Notes: a model not told the origin generated them from the letters alone. A stretch of 64,000 nt of DNA from NORP240 sp038134485 (GCA_038134485.1 JAYPVG010000006.1:1-64000); one strand, 5' to 3'; positions 11,892-21,301 are shown, numbered from the stretch's first letter. Numbers and translations are program-made.

Positions 11892-11918
11892 ATTTGGGGA
11901 TAGTCCGACAAATTTCAA
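11892..11918 (-). promoter_or_regulatory. Sigma-32-like heat-shock promoter of groESL
   Basis: On the minus strand TTGAAA (11918-11913) is followed by 13 nt and then CCCCAAAT (11899-11892). This closely fits the RpoH consensus CTTGAAA-N11-15-CCCCATNT. It lies about 157 nt upstream of the groES start. No CIRCE inverted repeat was seen, so control by sigma-32 rather than HrcA is the better reading. Confidence 0.72.
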
Positions 11919-11995
11919 TGGTTAAATAGTAAAACTGCTATTTTTCTTCGCATTCCCGTCATTTTCTCGGGTGCCGGCCGGTATTTAACGCAATA

Positions 11996-12502
11996 TTAGT
12001 GAGTATCCCGCGGCCCGCCGTCCTTGTTAGAGGCAATGTATTCCGAATCTTTAATAATTTCCCCTTCAATAGACTGATCCTCCTGTCCTCCACCAAAAAA
12101 ACTGCCTGAACTCCAGAAGAACCCCCTGGACGAGCCTGAAATTGTCGAGAATAACAGGCCTGACTGAATCAGCTTGGCCGCCAACCGACGTCGTATTGGC
12201 GAAGTCAGACAAATGAAGCCTAGAGTGTCGGTAATAAATCCCGGTGTCAGTAACAGAGCCCCGGCGAATGCGAGGAAAAACCCTTCTACCACCTCCTGAC
12301 CGGGCAACTCTCCGTTGCTGAGACGCCGATTCGCTCGCAGAAGCGTCGAGAGCCCCTGCCGTTTTAGAATCTGCACTCCGAGAACTGCCGTAAGAACCAC
12401 CAGAAAAATAGTCCAAAGTCCACCAATGTAGTCTGCCACTTCAAAAAGTAGCAGCATCTCCATTAAAGGAACGGCGACAAAAAATAGAAAGATCCAGCGC
12501 AT
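11996..12502 (-). CDS. fxsA: FxsA family membrane protein
   Basis: A 168-aa inner-membrane protein. It begins MRWIFLFFVAVPLMEMLLLFEVADYIG, the conserved FxsA opening with two helices, and has another hydrophobic stretch near residues 75-100 (PGFITDTLGF). In E. coli FxsA relieves phage T7 exclusion by the F plasmid when overproduced; its normal role is not known. It lies upstream of groES on the same strand, as in many gammaproteobacteria (fxsA-groES-groEL). The C-terminal tail is Gly/Ser-rich and variable. Confidence 0.88.
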   Translation of the reverse strand: MRWIFLFFVAVPLMEMLLLFEVADYIGGLWTIFLVVLTAVLGVQILKRQGLSTLLRANRRLSNGELPGQEVVEGFFLAFAGALLLTPGFITDTLGFICLTSPIRRRLAAKLIQSGLLFSTISGSSRGFFWSSGSFFGGGQEDQSIEGEIIKDSEYIASNKDGGPRDTH

Positions 12503-12656
12503 GCAAATTCCCCTGCCAAAATACCGGACAATTGAAATGAAGTTAAAATGAGCTATGAGCGGTGTCAGCTATTGTCTCTGTCTGATGAGATTGAGGCAAA
12601 TTACCGAAAAACAAGAATTATTCACACGGTCCAGAAAATTGGGTTAGGCTAGACTC

Positions 12657-12953
12657 GTGAACAACGATGAGAAAATCTGGCAGGTTGTCCATGGGATTCC
12701 AATGGGGAAAGTAGCAACCTATGGCCAGGTCGCGCGGCTGGCAGGGCTGCCCGGTTACGCTCGCTATGTCGGCTCGGTATTAAAAAGACTGCCCGGAGAA
12801 AGCAAACTGCCCTGGCATCGGGTAATCAATGCTGCAGGAAAATTATCCTTTCCTGCGGGCAGCGAACAATATTTGCGACAGCGAGCGCGATTGGAAGCAG
12901 AAGGAATAAAATTTAATAAAGATAAACTGTCACTGCGTAAATTCGGATATTAG
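12657..12953 (+). CDS. Alkyltransferase-like protein (ATL), MGMT family
   Basis: A 98-aa DNA repair protein of the O6-alkylguanine transferase fold. The catalytic PCHRV of true methyltransferases is replaced by PWHRV (W53), which is the hallmark of ATL proteins: they bind and flag O6-alkylguanine lesions for nucleotide excision repair but cannot remove the alkyl group. The helix-turn-helix with the arginine finger lies in TYGQVARLAGLPGYARYVGS. The start is GTG. Monocistronic, diverging from fxsA. Confidence 0.88.
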   Translation: MNNDEKIWQVVHGIPMGKVATYGQVARLAGLPGYARYVGSVLKRLPGESKLPWHRVINAAGKLSFPAGSEQYLRQRARLEAEGIKFNKDKLSLRKFGY

Positions 12954-12963
12954 CCACAGTCGT

Positions 12964-13605
12964 TTATTTCATTTCCCGGGCATGGACCCGGCCCGCCCAA
13001 ATGGCTACCAGGATAGATGGAATGCCGATGGCGGCTGTACAGGCAAAAAACACTGCATACGCCGGAATCAGGCCGATTATCTGCTCCAACTGACTTACTG
13101 CGATCCCCGAAAAGCCTTTCAGAATCTTCCCGAGAATAGTGTAAAAGGATGAAAGCAGGGCATATTGAGTGGCCGCATATCCAAATGTGGTCAGACTGGA
13201 CATCCAGGCGATGAGTGCTGTACCCGAAAAACCTTCAGAAAAATTCTCCAGCGCCAGGGCCGCAGCGAATGCATACAAATCCGGCCCCTGGGTCGCCATA
13301 AATGTCAGACCCAGATTCGACGCCGGTGCGAGAAAAGCGCCCAAAACAAGGGTGCTGACGAACCCTATGCGAACAATACACAAGCCGGCGGCTGCCACTC
13401 CGGCAATGGTTGCCCACAATCCAACACCAGCCCGCATGGCACCGATTGCGTCTGTCGACAGTCCCAGATCAAGGTAAAAAGGATTGACCATTGGCCCCAT
13501 GATGAAATCTGGCAAGCGGTAAAGGCTGATTGCCACCAATAAAAGCAACGCCCTCGAGCCATGAGCGTTAAAAAAAATTACAAAAGGTGAGAGGTAAAAT
13601 AACGC
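12964..13605 (-). pseudogene. ampG: ampG, C-terminal half (after in-frame UGA)
   Basis: This is the same reading frame as the upstream half and follows its UGA without any shift. It encodes transmembrane helices 7-12 of the AmpG permease, which brings anhydro-muropeptides into the cytoplasm for recycling. The segment PFVIFF..HG..ALLLL..ISLYRLPDFIMG matches the family, and it begins directly after the stop, so no coding sequence is missing. The first start-like codon, TTG at 13548, would leave out the first part of helix 7. Without readthrough this half is unlikely to be made in useful form. Confidence 0.8.
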
Positions 13606-13608
13606 TCA
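13562..13608 (-). repeat. 9-bp inverted repeat starting at the ampG UGA
   Basis: In the mRNA sense, UGAGCGUUA (13608-13600) pairs perfectly with UAACGCUCA (13570-13562) around a 29-nt U-rich loop. The first three bases of the left arm are the in-frame stop codon. The repeat lies in sequence that still codes for AmpG-like residues, so it does not look inserted. It is not followed by a U run and is therefore not a typical terminator. Confidence 0.75.
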
Positions 13609-14352
13609 AACAGGCGAAATGCGGGGCGTCCAGTTTAAGGTAACCGGTCTTTCACCAGCCTCGGCAACCATCACGGCAGAGTCTTCGGCGCTCGGTTCGG
13701 CAGCAAATAACGCCGCTGCTATCCCAATAACCATCAAAATTGCCATGATTCCGTAGGACAGTTCCCAACCAGTTCGCGCCGCGACATTAAAAATAAACGC
13801 ATTGGTTATCAGCATTGCCGCCCGATAGCCCAGCTGATACGCAGCCGAAAGTAATCCCAACTCTTCGGCGCTGCGGGACACCTCGATTCGCCATGCATCG
13901 ATTGCGATGTCTTGTGTGGCTGAAGAAAAGGCAACTAGCAATGCAAACCCGCCAAAAAGTAGCAGCCCCCCTCCCGGACCTATCAGCATCATTGCGAATA
14001 GCCCACTTATAACGCCAAGCTGCGCAAGAATAATCCAGCTACGGCGCTTTCCGAGTTTTCCGATCAGGGGCAGTTCAACCACGTCCAGCGCTGGCGCCCA
14101 GACAAACTTGAAGGAATAGGCCAATCCCACCCAGGAAAGGAATCCGATAGTCGCCAGTTCTGTTCCGGAATCGCGCAGCCAGGCGCCAAGCGTGTTTCCG
14201 GTAAGCAAGAATGGCAGACCGGCGGCGAAGCCTAGCGCCGTCATCGCCAGAACCCGCGGGTCACGGCATGAAGTCAATACGTCGCGCCAAGTGTGTGAGG
14301 AGGATTTTCCTGACTGTGAGGTTGATGCGTCTGGCGCCACGTTCAAAAACAC
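13606..14352 (-). pseudogene. ampG: ampG, N-terminal half (ends at in-frame UGA)
   Basis: Residues 1-248 of an AmpG-type major facilitator permease for GlcNAc-anhydroMurNAc peptides. The family pattern DPRVLAMTALGFAAGLPFLL and the loop TQDIAIDAWRIEV are both present, covering helices 1-6. It ends at a single UGA (13606-13608); the other half continues in frame, and together they would give about 461 codons, a normal AmpG length. Start is GTG at 14352, or TTG at 14346 which has a better placed AGGAG. It lies 13 nt downstream of yajQ. A real nonsense mutation, a sequencing error and recoding are all open. Confidence 0.8.
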
Positions 14353-14365
14353 TCCTGCCGACTAG

Positions 14366-14848
14366 TTAGTCACGAAAATTATTATATTGCAGCGGTATAC
14401 CGAGACTGGCGTCTTTCAGCATGGCAATTACCTGTTGCAGTTCATCACGTTTTTTACCCGAAACGCGAAGCTTTTCACCTTGAATCGCAGTTTGCACCTT
14501 CAGCTTGGTTTCCTTCACCAGTTTGACTATTTTTCTGGCCAATTCGGACTCGATTCCCTGCTGAACAGTCACCGGGAGGGTTGCCCTCTGTCCGGTCACG
14601 GTAACCTCGCCTTCTCTCAAACAAGCAATGTCAATACCACGCTTCACCAGCTTGCCCTGCAGAATATCCAGCATTTGTTGTAGCTGAAAATCTACTTCGG
14701 CAATCATATTGATGACCGATCCTTGTAACGCGAATTCTGCATTCACTCCCTTGAAATCAAACCGGGTTCCCACTTCTCGATTAGCCTGGTCAACTGCATT
14801 ATTCAGCTCATGCATATCCACTTCCGATACGATATCAAAAGACGGCAT
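14366..14848 (-). CDS. yajQ: YajQ family nucleotide-binding protein
   Basis: A 160-aa cytosolic protein. It begins MPSFDIVSEVDMHELNNAVDQ and carries the family segments NREVGTRFDFKG and VSGKKRDELQQVIAMLK. YajQ members bind nucleotides, cyclic di-GMP in Xanthomonas and Pseudomonas, and act with transcription factors. A strong ribosome site (GGAGGA) stands just before the ATG. Full length. It is the first gene in front of ampG. Confidence 0.95.
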   Translation of the reverse strand: MPSFDIVSEVDMHELNNAVDQANREVGTRFDFKGVNAEFALQGSVINMIAEVDFQLQQMLDILQGKLVKRGIDIACLREGEVTVTGQRATLPVTVQQGIESELARKIVKLVKETKLKVQTAIQGEKLRVSGKKRDELQQVIAMLKDASLGIPLQYNNFRD

Positions 14849-15054
14849 ATAGAATCCTCCTGTCTGTTTTGCCTGGCTGAATCGATTCGTAGACTCTCGC
14901 CTGACTTACCGAGCACAGTCTAACATTGCCCGGACAATGTGTATAAGTTCCACAATCCTGTTTCGGCATCAGACTCGGATGTAGCGCCCGACGTTTTCGA
15001 GTAGACTGCGAAAGTCCCGCATGCCGTGGGCGACAGGCCTCGATGCAATTAACG

Positions 15055-15064
15055 GATAATCATT
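15055..15064 (+). promoter_or_regulatory. Possible Fur half-box before the FecCD permease
   Basis: GATAATCATT matches ten consecutive bases of the Fur consensus (GATAAT-C-ATTATC arrangement), and it ends 3 nt before the permease ATG. The flanks match poorly. A site here would block ribosome or polymerase access under iron-rich conditions. Weak by itself. Confidence 0.35.
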
Positions 15065-15067
15065 CAC

Positions 15068-16057
15068 ATGCTGACCGCTACCCGCAAGCCCTTTATATTA
15101 CTCGGCGCTCTGTCTGTGCTATGCGTAGCTGTCATTATTGTATCGCTGGCAACGGGCAGCGCAGATGTGACTATCGGTCAACTATGGAGCGCGCTGACAG
15201 CTCGTGAATCATCAATTCAGAGTCAGGTAGTCTGGGAACTGCGAATTCCTCGCACCTTTGCGGCACTCATTACCGGAGGTTTACTCGGGCTGGCGGGTGT
15301 GATCATGCAGGTATTACTGCGCAATCCGCTGGCAGACCCCTATATCCTGGGGGTTTCGGGGGGCGCCTCTGCGTCCGCGCTGGCCTTGCTATTAGCCGGT
15401 TTCAGCGCGGCGTGGGTACCACAGGCCGCGTTTGTCGGGGCAATATTTTCTATCTTGGTGGTATTTGGCCTGGCAAACGCAGGCGGTCGCTGGTCGGTTA
15501 CGCGCCTACTTTTGACAGGAGTAGTCGTGTCGGCGGGCTGGGGAGCTGTTATAAATATTCTGCTGACTTCGACTTCGACCAATACCGTTCAGAGCATGCT
15601 CTTCTGGTTAATGGGTGACTTGAGCCAAAGCCGGATAAGGTTCTGGCAGATAGCCGTTCTGGTGAGCGGACTGCTGGCGGCCATGTTACTGGCTCGTCCG
15701 CTCAACGTGCTTATACGGGGTGAACTGGCTGCCATGTCCCTGGGAGTTAACGTGCACCGATTGCGGGTCAGCCTTTACCTGGCAGCATCTGTTTTGACCG
15801 CCACCGCGGTGACGATTTCCGGCTCCATTGGATTTGTCGGTCTTGTCATACCGCACACGCTGAGACTGCTTGGTGCCAGGGATCACAGATTGCTTATACC
15901 GCTGTCCGCCTTAATGGGAGGCAGCTTTCTAACCGTTGCAGATGTTCTCGCCAGAACGGTGGTTGCGCCCCAACAATTGCCTACCGGCGTTGTTACCGCA
16001 ATTATAGGGGTACCGATGTTTCTGGTTATATTACGAAGCACGATGAAGCAGCACTGA
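15068..16057 (+). CDS. FecCD/BtuC-type ABC transporter permease
   Basis: A 329-aa inner-membrane permease of the family that imports iron-siderophores, haem or cobalamin. Family motifs include ELRIPRTFAALITGGLLGLAGVIMQ near residue 60, RNPLADPYILGVSGGA near 90, and GSIGFVGLVIPHTLRLL near 260, which contacts the ATPase. Its stop overlaps the ATPase start (TGATG). No substrate-binding protein or TonB receptor lies next to it, so the substrate cannot be named. A Fur-like half-site at the start favours iron or haem. Confidence 0.92.
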   Translation: MLTATRKPFILLGALSVLCVAVIIVSLATGSADVTIGQLWSALTARESSIQSQVVWELRIPRTFAALITGGLLGLAGVIMQVLLRNPLADPYILGVSGGASASALALLLAGFSAAWVPQAAFVGAIFSILVVFGLANAGGRWSVTRLLLTGVVVSAGWGAVINILLTSTSTNTVQSMLFWLMGDLSQSRIRFWQIAVLVSGLLAAMLLARPLNVLIRGELAAMSLGVNVHRLRVSLYLAASVLTATAVTISGSIGFVGLVIPHTLRLLGARDHRLLIPLSALMGGSFLTVADVLARTVVAPQQLPTGVVTAIIGVPMFLVILRSTMKQH

Positions 16058-16824
16058 TGGTCGTACTCGAATTGGAACGGCTGGAAGTTAGGATTGGCGG
16101 TAAGCTGATCTGTCGTGACCTTGATCTGCAGCTGACGGAAGGTGAGGTGCTGGGAATACTTGGCAGGAACGGAGTCGGTAAAACCACCCTGCTGCACTCT
16201 TGCATGGACTTCTTCCCGCCCGCAAGCGGGAATGTTCGTATTCATGGAGCAAATTTGCAAAGCTTGAAACGGCAGCAGCTCGCTCGAAAAATCGGGCTGC
16301 TTTTCCAGGAGAGCGACAGCAGTTTGTCCGCGACAGTTCTCGAGACGGTCCTGCTTGGACGACACCCTTACTCGGAAAATATCTTCTGGGACTCCGAAGA
16401 AGACATCGAATTGTGCAGAATCACGCTTGCCCTACTGGGAATGGATAAATTGGAAAATCGCCAGGTTTCGACTCTTTCCGGCGGCGAAAAACAACGGCTC
16501 GCGATTGCCTTACTGCTCGCTCAAGACCCTGCAGTGTTTCTTCTGGATGAACCCAGTAATCACCTGGATATAGACTTCCAGATCAAGGTGCTTGACCTGA
16601 TAACCCAGCGAGCCAAACAAAATAAAGCGGCCACAGTGATGGCGAGCCACGATATCAATCTCGTTTCTCGGTTTTGTGACCGTGTACTGTTGTTACTGGG
16701 AGACGGTGAATTCCTGTCTGGATCAACATCCAGCATTCTTAACTCCAACAATCTTAATCGCGCTTTCCAATGCAAAATTGCCCAAACGCAAATTAGCGGC
16801 AGAAACTATTTCCTACCGGAGTAG
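16057..16824 (+). CDS. FecE/BtuD-type ABC transporter ATP-binding protein
   Basis: A 255-aa ATPase that powers the preceding permease. Walker A GRNGVGKT is at residues 36-43, the signature LSGGEKQRLAIA and Walker B AVFLLDEPSNHLD follow, and the switch His is in MASHDINLVSRF. It is translationally coupled to the permease by a 1-nt overlap. It is convergent with aceF, 32 nt away, and no obvious terminator separates them. Confidence 0.93.
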   Translation: MVVLELERLEVRIGGKLICRDLDLQLTEGEVLGILGRNGVGKTTLLHSCMDFFPPASGNVRIHGANLQSLKRQQLARKIGLLFQESDSSLSATVLETVLLGRHPYSENIFWDSEEDIELCRITLALLGMDKLENRQVSTLSGGEKQRLAIALLLAQDPAVFLLDEPSNHLDIDFQIKVLDLITQRAKQNKAATVMASHDINLVSRFCDRVLLLLGDGEFLSGSTSSILNSNNLNRAFQCKIAQTQISGRNYFLPE

Positions 16825-16856
16825 CAATTAACAAGTTGTTGGTGGGGCAAGCGCAG

Positions 16857-18551
16857 TTACAGCAGTAACAGGCGAATATCCGAAAGCAGTCTCACGAGAT
16901 AAGTGGAAAATAGCCCGCCGTCTACTCCGTTCACAGCGCGATGATCATAAGATAGAGTGAGTGGCAGCATACTCCTAGGCACAAACTGTTGATCCTGATA
17001 CACCGGCTTCACCTCAGTTTTCCCAACACCAAGAATAGCTACCTCCGGTGCGTTGATAATTGGAATAAAGCCGGTGCCGCCAATTGCACCGAGACTTGAG
17101 ATCGTTATGCAGGCGCCCTGCATGTCTTCCTTACCCAAACGGCGCTGCTTAGCCTTGTCAGACAACTCAGCAAGCTCAGCTGCCAGATCCCAGAGAGATT
17201 TCTGATCTACGTCGCGAAGCACAGGTACAACCAAACCGGCATCGGTCGCAACCGCGACTCCGACGTGGAAATACTTTTTCTGGATATAAAATTCTCCACT
17301 CGAATGCAGGGAAACATTGAACTGTGGATACTCCCTGAGCGCATTAACACAAGCCTTCAGCAGAAACGGTAGGAATGTCAGCTTTATACCTCGCTTTTCC
17401 GCCTCTTGGCCCTGTTGTCGTCTGAATTCCTCAAGCTCAGTAACGTCCGCCTCATTAAACTGTGCAACGTGGGGAATAGAACTCCAGTTCCTTTGCATGT
17501 TGACTGCGGTTAACTTGTGCAACTTGCTCATAGCAACCTGCTCAACTTCACCAAACTGGCTGAAGTCTATATCGGGAAGACCAGCCAAACCTCCTGCCGG
17601 TGCCATGGTCGACGACTGGCTGAGACGCGACTTGATGAACTCCTGCAAATCCTCCTTCAGAATGCGACCCTTCGCACCAGTGCCGCTTACCTGTGTCAGG
17701 TCCGCACCGAGCTCACGAGCCAGTTTTCTTACGGCGGGTCCTGCGTAAACGCTTGAACCAAGAGCGCTCTCAACTAGCTGTGTTTCCGTCATTACCGGAA
17801 CTGAAGTCGCATCAGAATCGACAGGCTTGCTCGCAGCGCCTGACGCTATGACCGGCTCAGCAGCAGATTGCGTCGCTGAGGTTGCAGAATCGGAAGTCTC
17901 GGAAACCTCTTCGTGCTCAGCTAACAATTCAAGTATTGGCGTGCCCCTGGAAACCTTGTCTCCAATCCTTACGTTCAGTTTCTTGACTTCACCACCAGAG
18001 GCGGCGGGCACATCCATAGCGGCCTTGTCCGATTCGAGGGTAATCAGCGGATCGTCAACGCTGATAACATCGCCAACGGCTACATGCACTTCAATAACTT
18101 CGACGTCACCCTCACCTCCAAGGTCCGGAACTTCAAGAACCTTTAATATTGGCCCAGAGCTTGGGGATTTATCGAATCGAGACGATTCGGCGGGCTCTTG
18201 AGCCGTGGCTTGTTTTTCAGCGGCGACCGCTTGTGCCGGCTCCACTTCTAGTTGTGACTGACGTTCCTCACTTTCAACCACTGCCGATTGTTCATCGCTC
18301 GGTGATCCGCTTTCAGCCACCTCGAGGGTCAATATCTCTGTCCCGGTAGTAACCTGGTCCCCCAGATTAACCGCAATACTTTTAACCACACCGCTGGTCG
18401 GTGCCGGTATTTCCATGGCTGCCTTGTCGCTTTCCAGAACCAGAAGTGAATCATTTTCAGAAACCTCCTGACCTACGGAAACCAGCAACTCGATTACCTC
18501 GACTTCGCTGCTATCCCCAAGATCGGGGACTTTTATTATTTCAGTTGACAC
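16857..18551 (-). CDS. aceF: Pyruvate dehydrogenase E2, dihydrolipoyl acetyltransferase
   Basis: Core subunit (564 aa) of the pyruvate dehydrogenase complex, moving the acetyl group from E1 to CoA. Two lipoyl domains are visible, with lipoyl lysines K43 and K176 in ESDKAAM. They are joined by Ala/Pro/Glu-rich linkers to the E1/E3-binding domain (YAGPAVRKLARELG). The catalytic domain ends with SYDHRAVNGVDGG. E. coli has three lipoyl domains, Pseudomonas two, so this follows the latter. It lies 56 nt after aceE. The E3 gene lpd does not follow in this window. Confidence 0.97.
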   Translation of the reverse strand: MSTEIIKVPDLGDSSEVEVIELLVSVGQEVSENDSLLVLESDKAAMEIPAPTSGVVKSIAVNLGDQVTTGTEILTLEVAESGSPSDEQSAVVESEERQSQLEVEPAQAVAAEKQATAQEPAESSRFDKSPSSGPILKVLEVPDLGGEGDVEVIEVHVAVGDVISVDDPLITLESDKAAMDVPAASGGEVKKLNVRIGDKVSRGTPILELLAEHEEVSETSDSATSATQSAAEPVIASGAASKPVDSDATSVPVMTETQLVESALGSSVYAGPAVRKLARELGADLTQVSGTGAKGRILKEDLQEFIKSRLSQSSTMAPAGGLAGLPDIDFSQFGEVEQVAMSKLHKLTAVNMQRNWSSIPHVAQFNEADVTELEEFRRQQGQEAEKRGIKLTFLPFLLKACVNALREYPQFNVSLHSSGEFYIQKKYFHVGVAVATDAGLVVPVLRDVDQKSLWDLAAELAELSDKAKQRRLGKEDMQGACITISSLGAIGGTGFIPIINAPEVAILGVGKTEVKPVYQDQQFVPRSMLPLTLSYDHRAVNGVDGGLFSTYLVRLLSDIRLLLL

Positions 18552-18607
18552 TGATTTGGACTCCTAGCTAAATCTTAAGATATCAAGTTTGCGGATATAT
18601 CCGAATT

Positions 18608-21301
18608 CTATATTGTTACCGGATCGACCTTGCCGGGATCAATTCCCTGCTCTTTCATAAACTTGCTTACCGCGGTTGAATCAACGATGCCTTCACTAAG
18701 GAGTTCAGACAGAGCGGCAAGCGCGATGAACTTGCGATCCACTTCAAAAAAGTGGCGCAGTTTTTCGCGACTATCGCTACGTCCAAAGCCGTCTGTCCCC
18801 AGAACTTTGTAGGAGCCTGGCACGAATTCACGAATCTGGTCGGCATATAGCTTCATGTAATCCGTCGACGCCACAACAGGCCCTTTTCTTGCAGACAAGC
18901 ACTCTGTGACGTAAGGCACTTTCTTTTTCTTTTTAGATGGGTTCAGTAGATTCTCCCGATTCACTGACAGCCCCTCTTTACGTAATTCATTAAAACTCGT
19001 GACACTCCATACATCGACAGGAACTTTGAATGATTGTCTGAGTATTTTAGCCGCCTCTCTGACTTCTCCAAGAATGGTTCCGGAACCGAGCAATCTTACC
19101 CGCATATCAGTTGCGGCCTTGCCCTTTACCTTGTAGTCACTGTTGTCACCATCTTCGAGCAAATACATACCTTTGATAATGGCCTCTTCCGAACCCCTGG
19201 GGAGTTCCGGATGAGTGTAATTTTCATTCATTGTAGTGATGTAGTAAAAAACCGATTCTTGCTCTTTATACATTCGGCGCAGGCCATCCTGCACGATCAC
19301 CGCAAGTTCATAGGCATACGTGGGATCATAGGTGACACAATTCGGGATTGTAGAAAACAGCAGGTGGCTGTGCCCATCCTGGTGCTGCAAACCCTCTCCG
19401 TTGAGAGTCGTTCTACCCGCTGTTGCACCAATCAGAAATCCCCTAGCCTGACTGTCACCCGCAGCCCAGCAAAGATCACCAACCCGCTGATAACCAAACA
19501 TGGAGTAGTATATATAGAAAGGGATCAGAGGATAGTTGTTGACGCTATAGGATGTAGCCGCCGCCAGCCAGGTCGACAAAGCCCCCGGTTCGGAAATACC
19601 TTCCTCCAACATTTGACCTTTCTTGTCCTCCCGGTAGAACGCCACCTGATGAGAGTCAGACGGGTCATAGAGCTGTCCTGCAGAAGAGTAGATACCCATC
19701 TGTCTAAACATGCCTTCCATACCAAAAGTACGCGCTTCATCTGGAACAATTGGTACAACACGTTGACCGATCTCTTTGTCCTTGCAAAGGCTTGAGAGCA
19801 TGCGCACAAACGCCATGGTGGTGGAAAAATCTCTACTACCGCTGCTCTTTAATTGATTCTCAAACAGCGATAATTCCGGGACTTTCAATGCGTAACTTGC
19901 AGATCGACGTTTCGGTACAGAATCGCCCAGCCTTTCCCGCTGCTTGCGCATATATCGCAGTTCTAGGCTGTTTTCTGGCGGACGATAGTATGGAACTTCC
20001 TCAACTTTATCGTCCTTTATCGGGATACCAAAGCGATCTCGGAATCGTTTAAGACTCTCTATGTCGAGTTTCTTGACCTGATGACTGGTATTTTGAGCCT
20101 CGGCACTGGAGCCAAACGCGTAGCCCTTGACAGTCTTGGTCAGGATGACAGTAGGCCGCCCGTTAGCCTTGACTGCCTTGGCATAGGCTGCGTAAACCTT
20201 GTATGGATCGTGTCCACCCCGATTTAGCGCCATGATGTCTTCATCAGACAGATGCTCAACCATCTTAAGCAGCTTCGGATCCTTGCCAAAAAAGTTTTCC
20301 CTGACGTAGGCACCACCCCTTGCGACGTAATTCTGATATTCTCCATCGACGACCTCGTCCATGCGCGCTTGCAGGAGTCCTTCCTTATCCGCCTGCAATA
20401 GTGGATCCCAGTGTCTGCCCCAAATAACCTTGATGACATTCCAACCCGCGCCGCGAAATATTCCCTCCAGTTCCTGGATTATCTTGCCGTTGCCACGAAC
20501 CGGACCATCGAGTCGCTGCAGATTGCAATTAATCACGAAGATCAGATTATCCAGTTGCTCCCGCCCTGCCTTACCTATTGCGCCAAGGGTTTCAGGTTCA
20601 TCGGTTTCGCCATCACCGATAAAACACCAGACCTTGCGGTCGCCCATATCGAGCAGGCCTCTATTGCTCAGGTATTTCATCAGGTGCGCCTGGTAGATAG
20701 CCTGCAGCGGGCCAAGACCCATAGACACAGTGGGAAACTGCCAGTAATCGGGCATCAGCCAGGGATGAGGATAAGAGGAAAGTCCCCCACCCTCTGACTC
20801 CTGGCGGAAATTGTCCATCTGCTCCTCGGTAATTCGCCCCTCCAGATACGAGCGCGCATAAATACCGGGGGACGAATGACCCTGAAAATAAATCAGGTCA
20901 CTTTCCTGTTGCTCGGTAGCGCCTCTGAAAAAGTAATTAAAGCCGACGTCATAGAGAGTTGCCGCAGATGAAAATGTTGAAATGTGGCCGCCGAGATTAG
21001 GATTTTTCTTATTAGCCCGCATCACCATTGCCAGAGCGTTCCAGCGAACGATTCCGCGGATCTCACGCTCCATGAACATGTCACCCGGCATCCGCTCCTC
21101 GTTGAGGTGAGAAATGGTGTTTCGATAGGGTGTAGTCACTGAAATATAAGGTGACTGTTCTCCAGTTCGGGTGGCCCGCTCGGCTAACCTTCCAAGTAAA
21201 TAATAAGCTCGATCCTTGCCTTCGTTGTCTATTACTGACTCGAGGGCATCCAGCCACTCCTGGGTTTCCTGGGGATTATTGTCCTGATCCTGTTGGCTCA
21301 T
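18608..21301 (-). CDS. aceE: Pyruvate dehydrogenase E1 component (homodimeric type)
   Basis: Thiamine diphosphate enzyme (897 aa) that decarboxylates pyruvate and acetylates the lipoyl group of AceF. The ThDP motif is GDGETDEPETLG through NCNLQ at about residues 229-262. The N-terminal region EWLDALESVI is the part that binds E2. Length agrees with the gammaproteobacterial form. A 379-nt AT-rich leader without pdhR lies upstream; it contains a 21-bp palindrome that may be an operator. Confidence 0.98.
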   Translation of the reverse strand: MSQQDQDNNPQETQEWLDALESVIDNEGKDRAYYLLGRLAERATRTGEQSPYISVTTPYRNTISHLNEERMPGDMFMEREIRGIVRWNALAMVMRANKKNPNLGGHISTFSSAATLYDVGFNYFFRGATEQQESDLIYFQGHSSPGIYARSYLEGRITEEQMDNFRQESEGGGLSSYPHPWLMPDYWQFPTVSMGLGPLQAIYQAHLMKYLSNRGLLDMGDRKVWCFIGDGETDEPETLGAIGKAGREQLDNLIFVINCNLQRLDGPVRGNGKIIQELEGIFRGAGWNVIKVIWGRHWDPLLQADKEGLLQARMDEVVDGEYQNYVARGGAYVRENFFGKDPKLLKMVEHLSDEDIMALNRGGHDPYKVYAAYAKAVKANGRPTVILTKTVKGYAFGSSAEAQNTSHQVKKLDIESLKRFRDRFGIPIKDDKVEEVPYYRPPENSLELRYMRKQRERLGDSVPKRRSASYALKVPELSLFENQLKSSGSRDFSTTMAFVRMLSSLCKDKEIGQRVVPIVPDEARTFGMEGMFRQMGIYSSAGQLYDPSDSHQVAFYREDKKGQMLEEGISEPGALSTWLAAATSYSVNNYPLIPFYIYYSMFGYQRVGDLCWAAGDSQARGFLIGATAGRTTLNGEGLQHQDGHSHLLFSTIPNCVTYDPTYAYELAVIVQDGLRRMYKEQESVFYYITTMNENYTHPELPRGSEEAIIKGMYLLEDGDNSDYKVKGKAATDMRVRLLGSGTILGEVREAAKILRQSFKVPVDVWSVTSFNELRKEGLSVNRENLLNPSKKKKKVPYVTECLSARKGPVVASTDYMKLYADQIREFVPGSYKVLGTDGFGRSDSREKLRHFFEVDRKFIALAALSELLSEGIVDSTAVSKFMKEQGIDPGKVDPVTI

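Noticed and set aside
14849..15067. Cobalamin riboswitch in front of the BtuC-like permease
   Set aside because: No B12-box or conserved core sequence is seen in the leader, only a short Fur-like site at the start.
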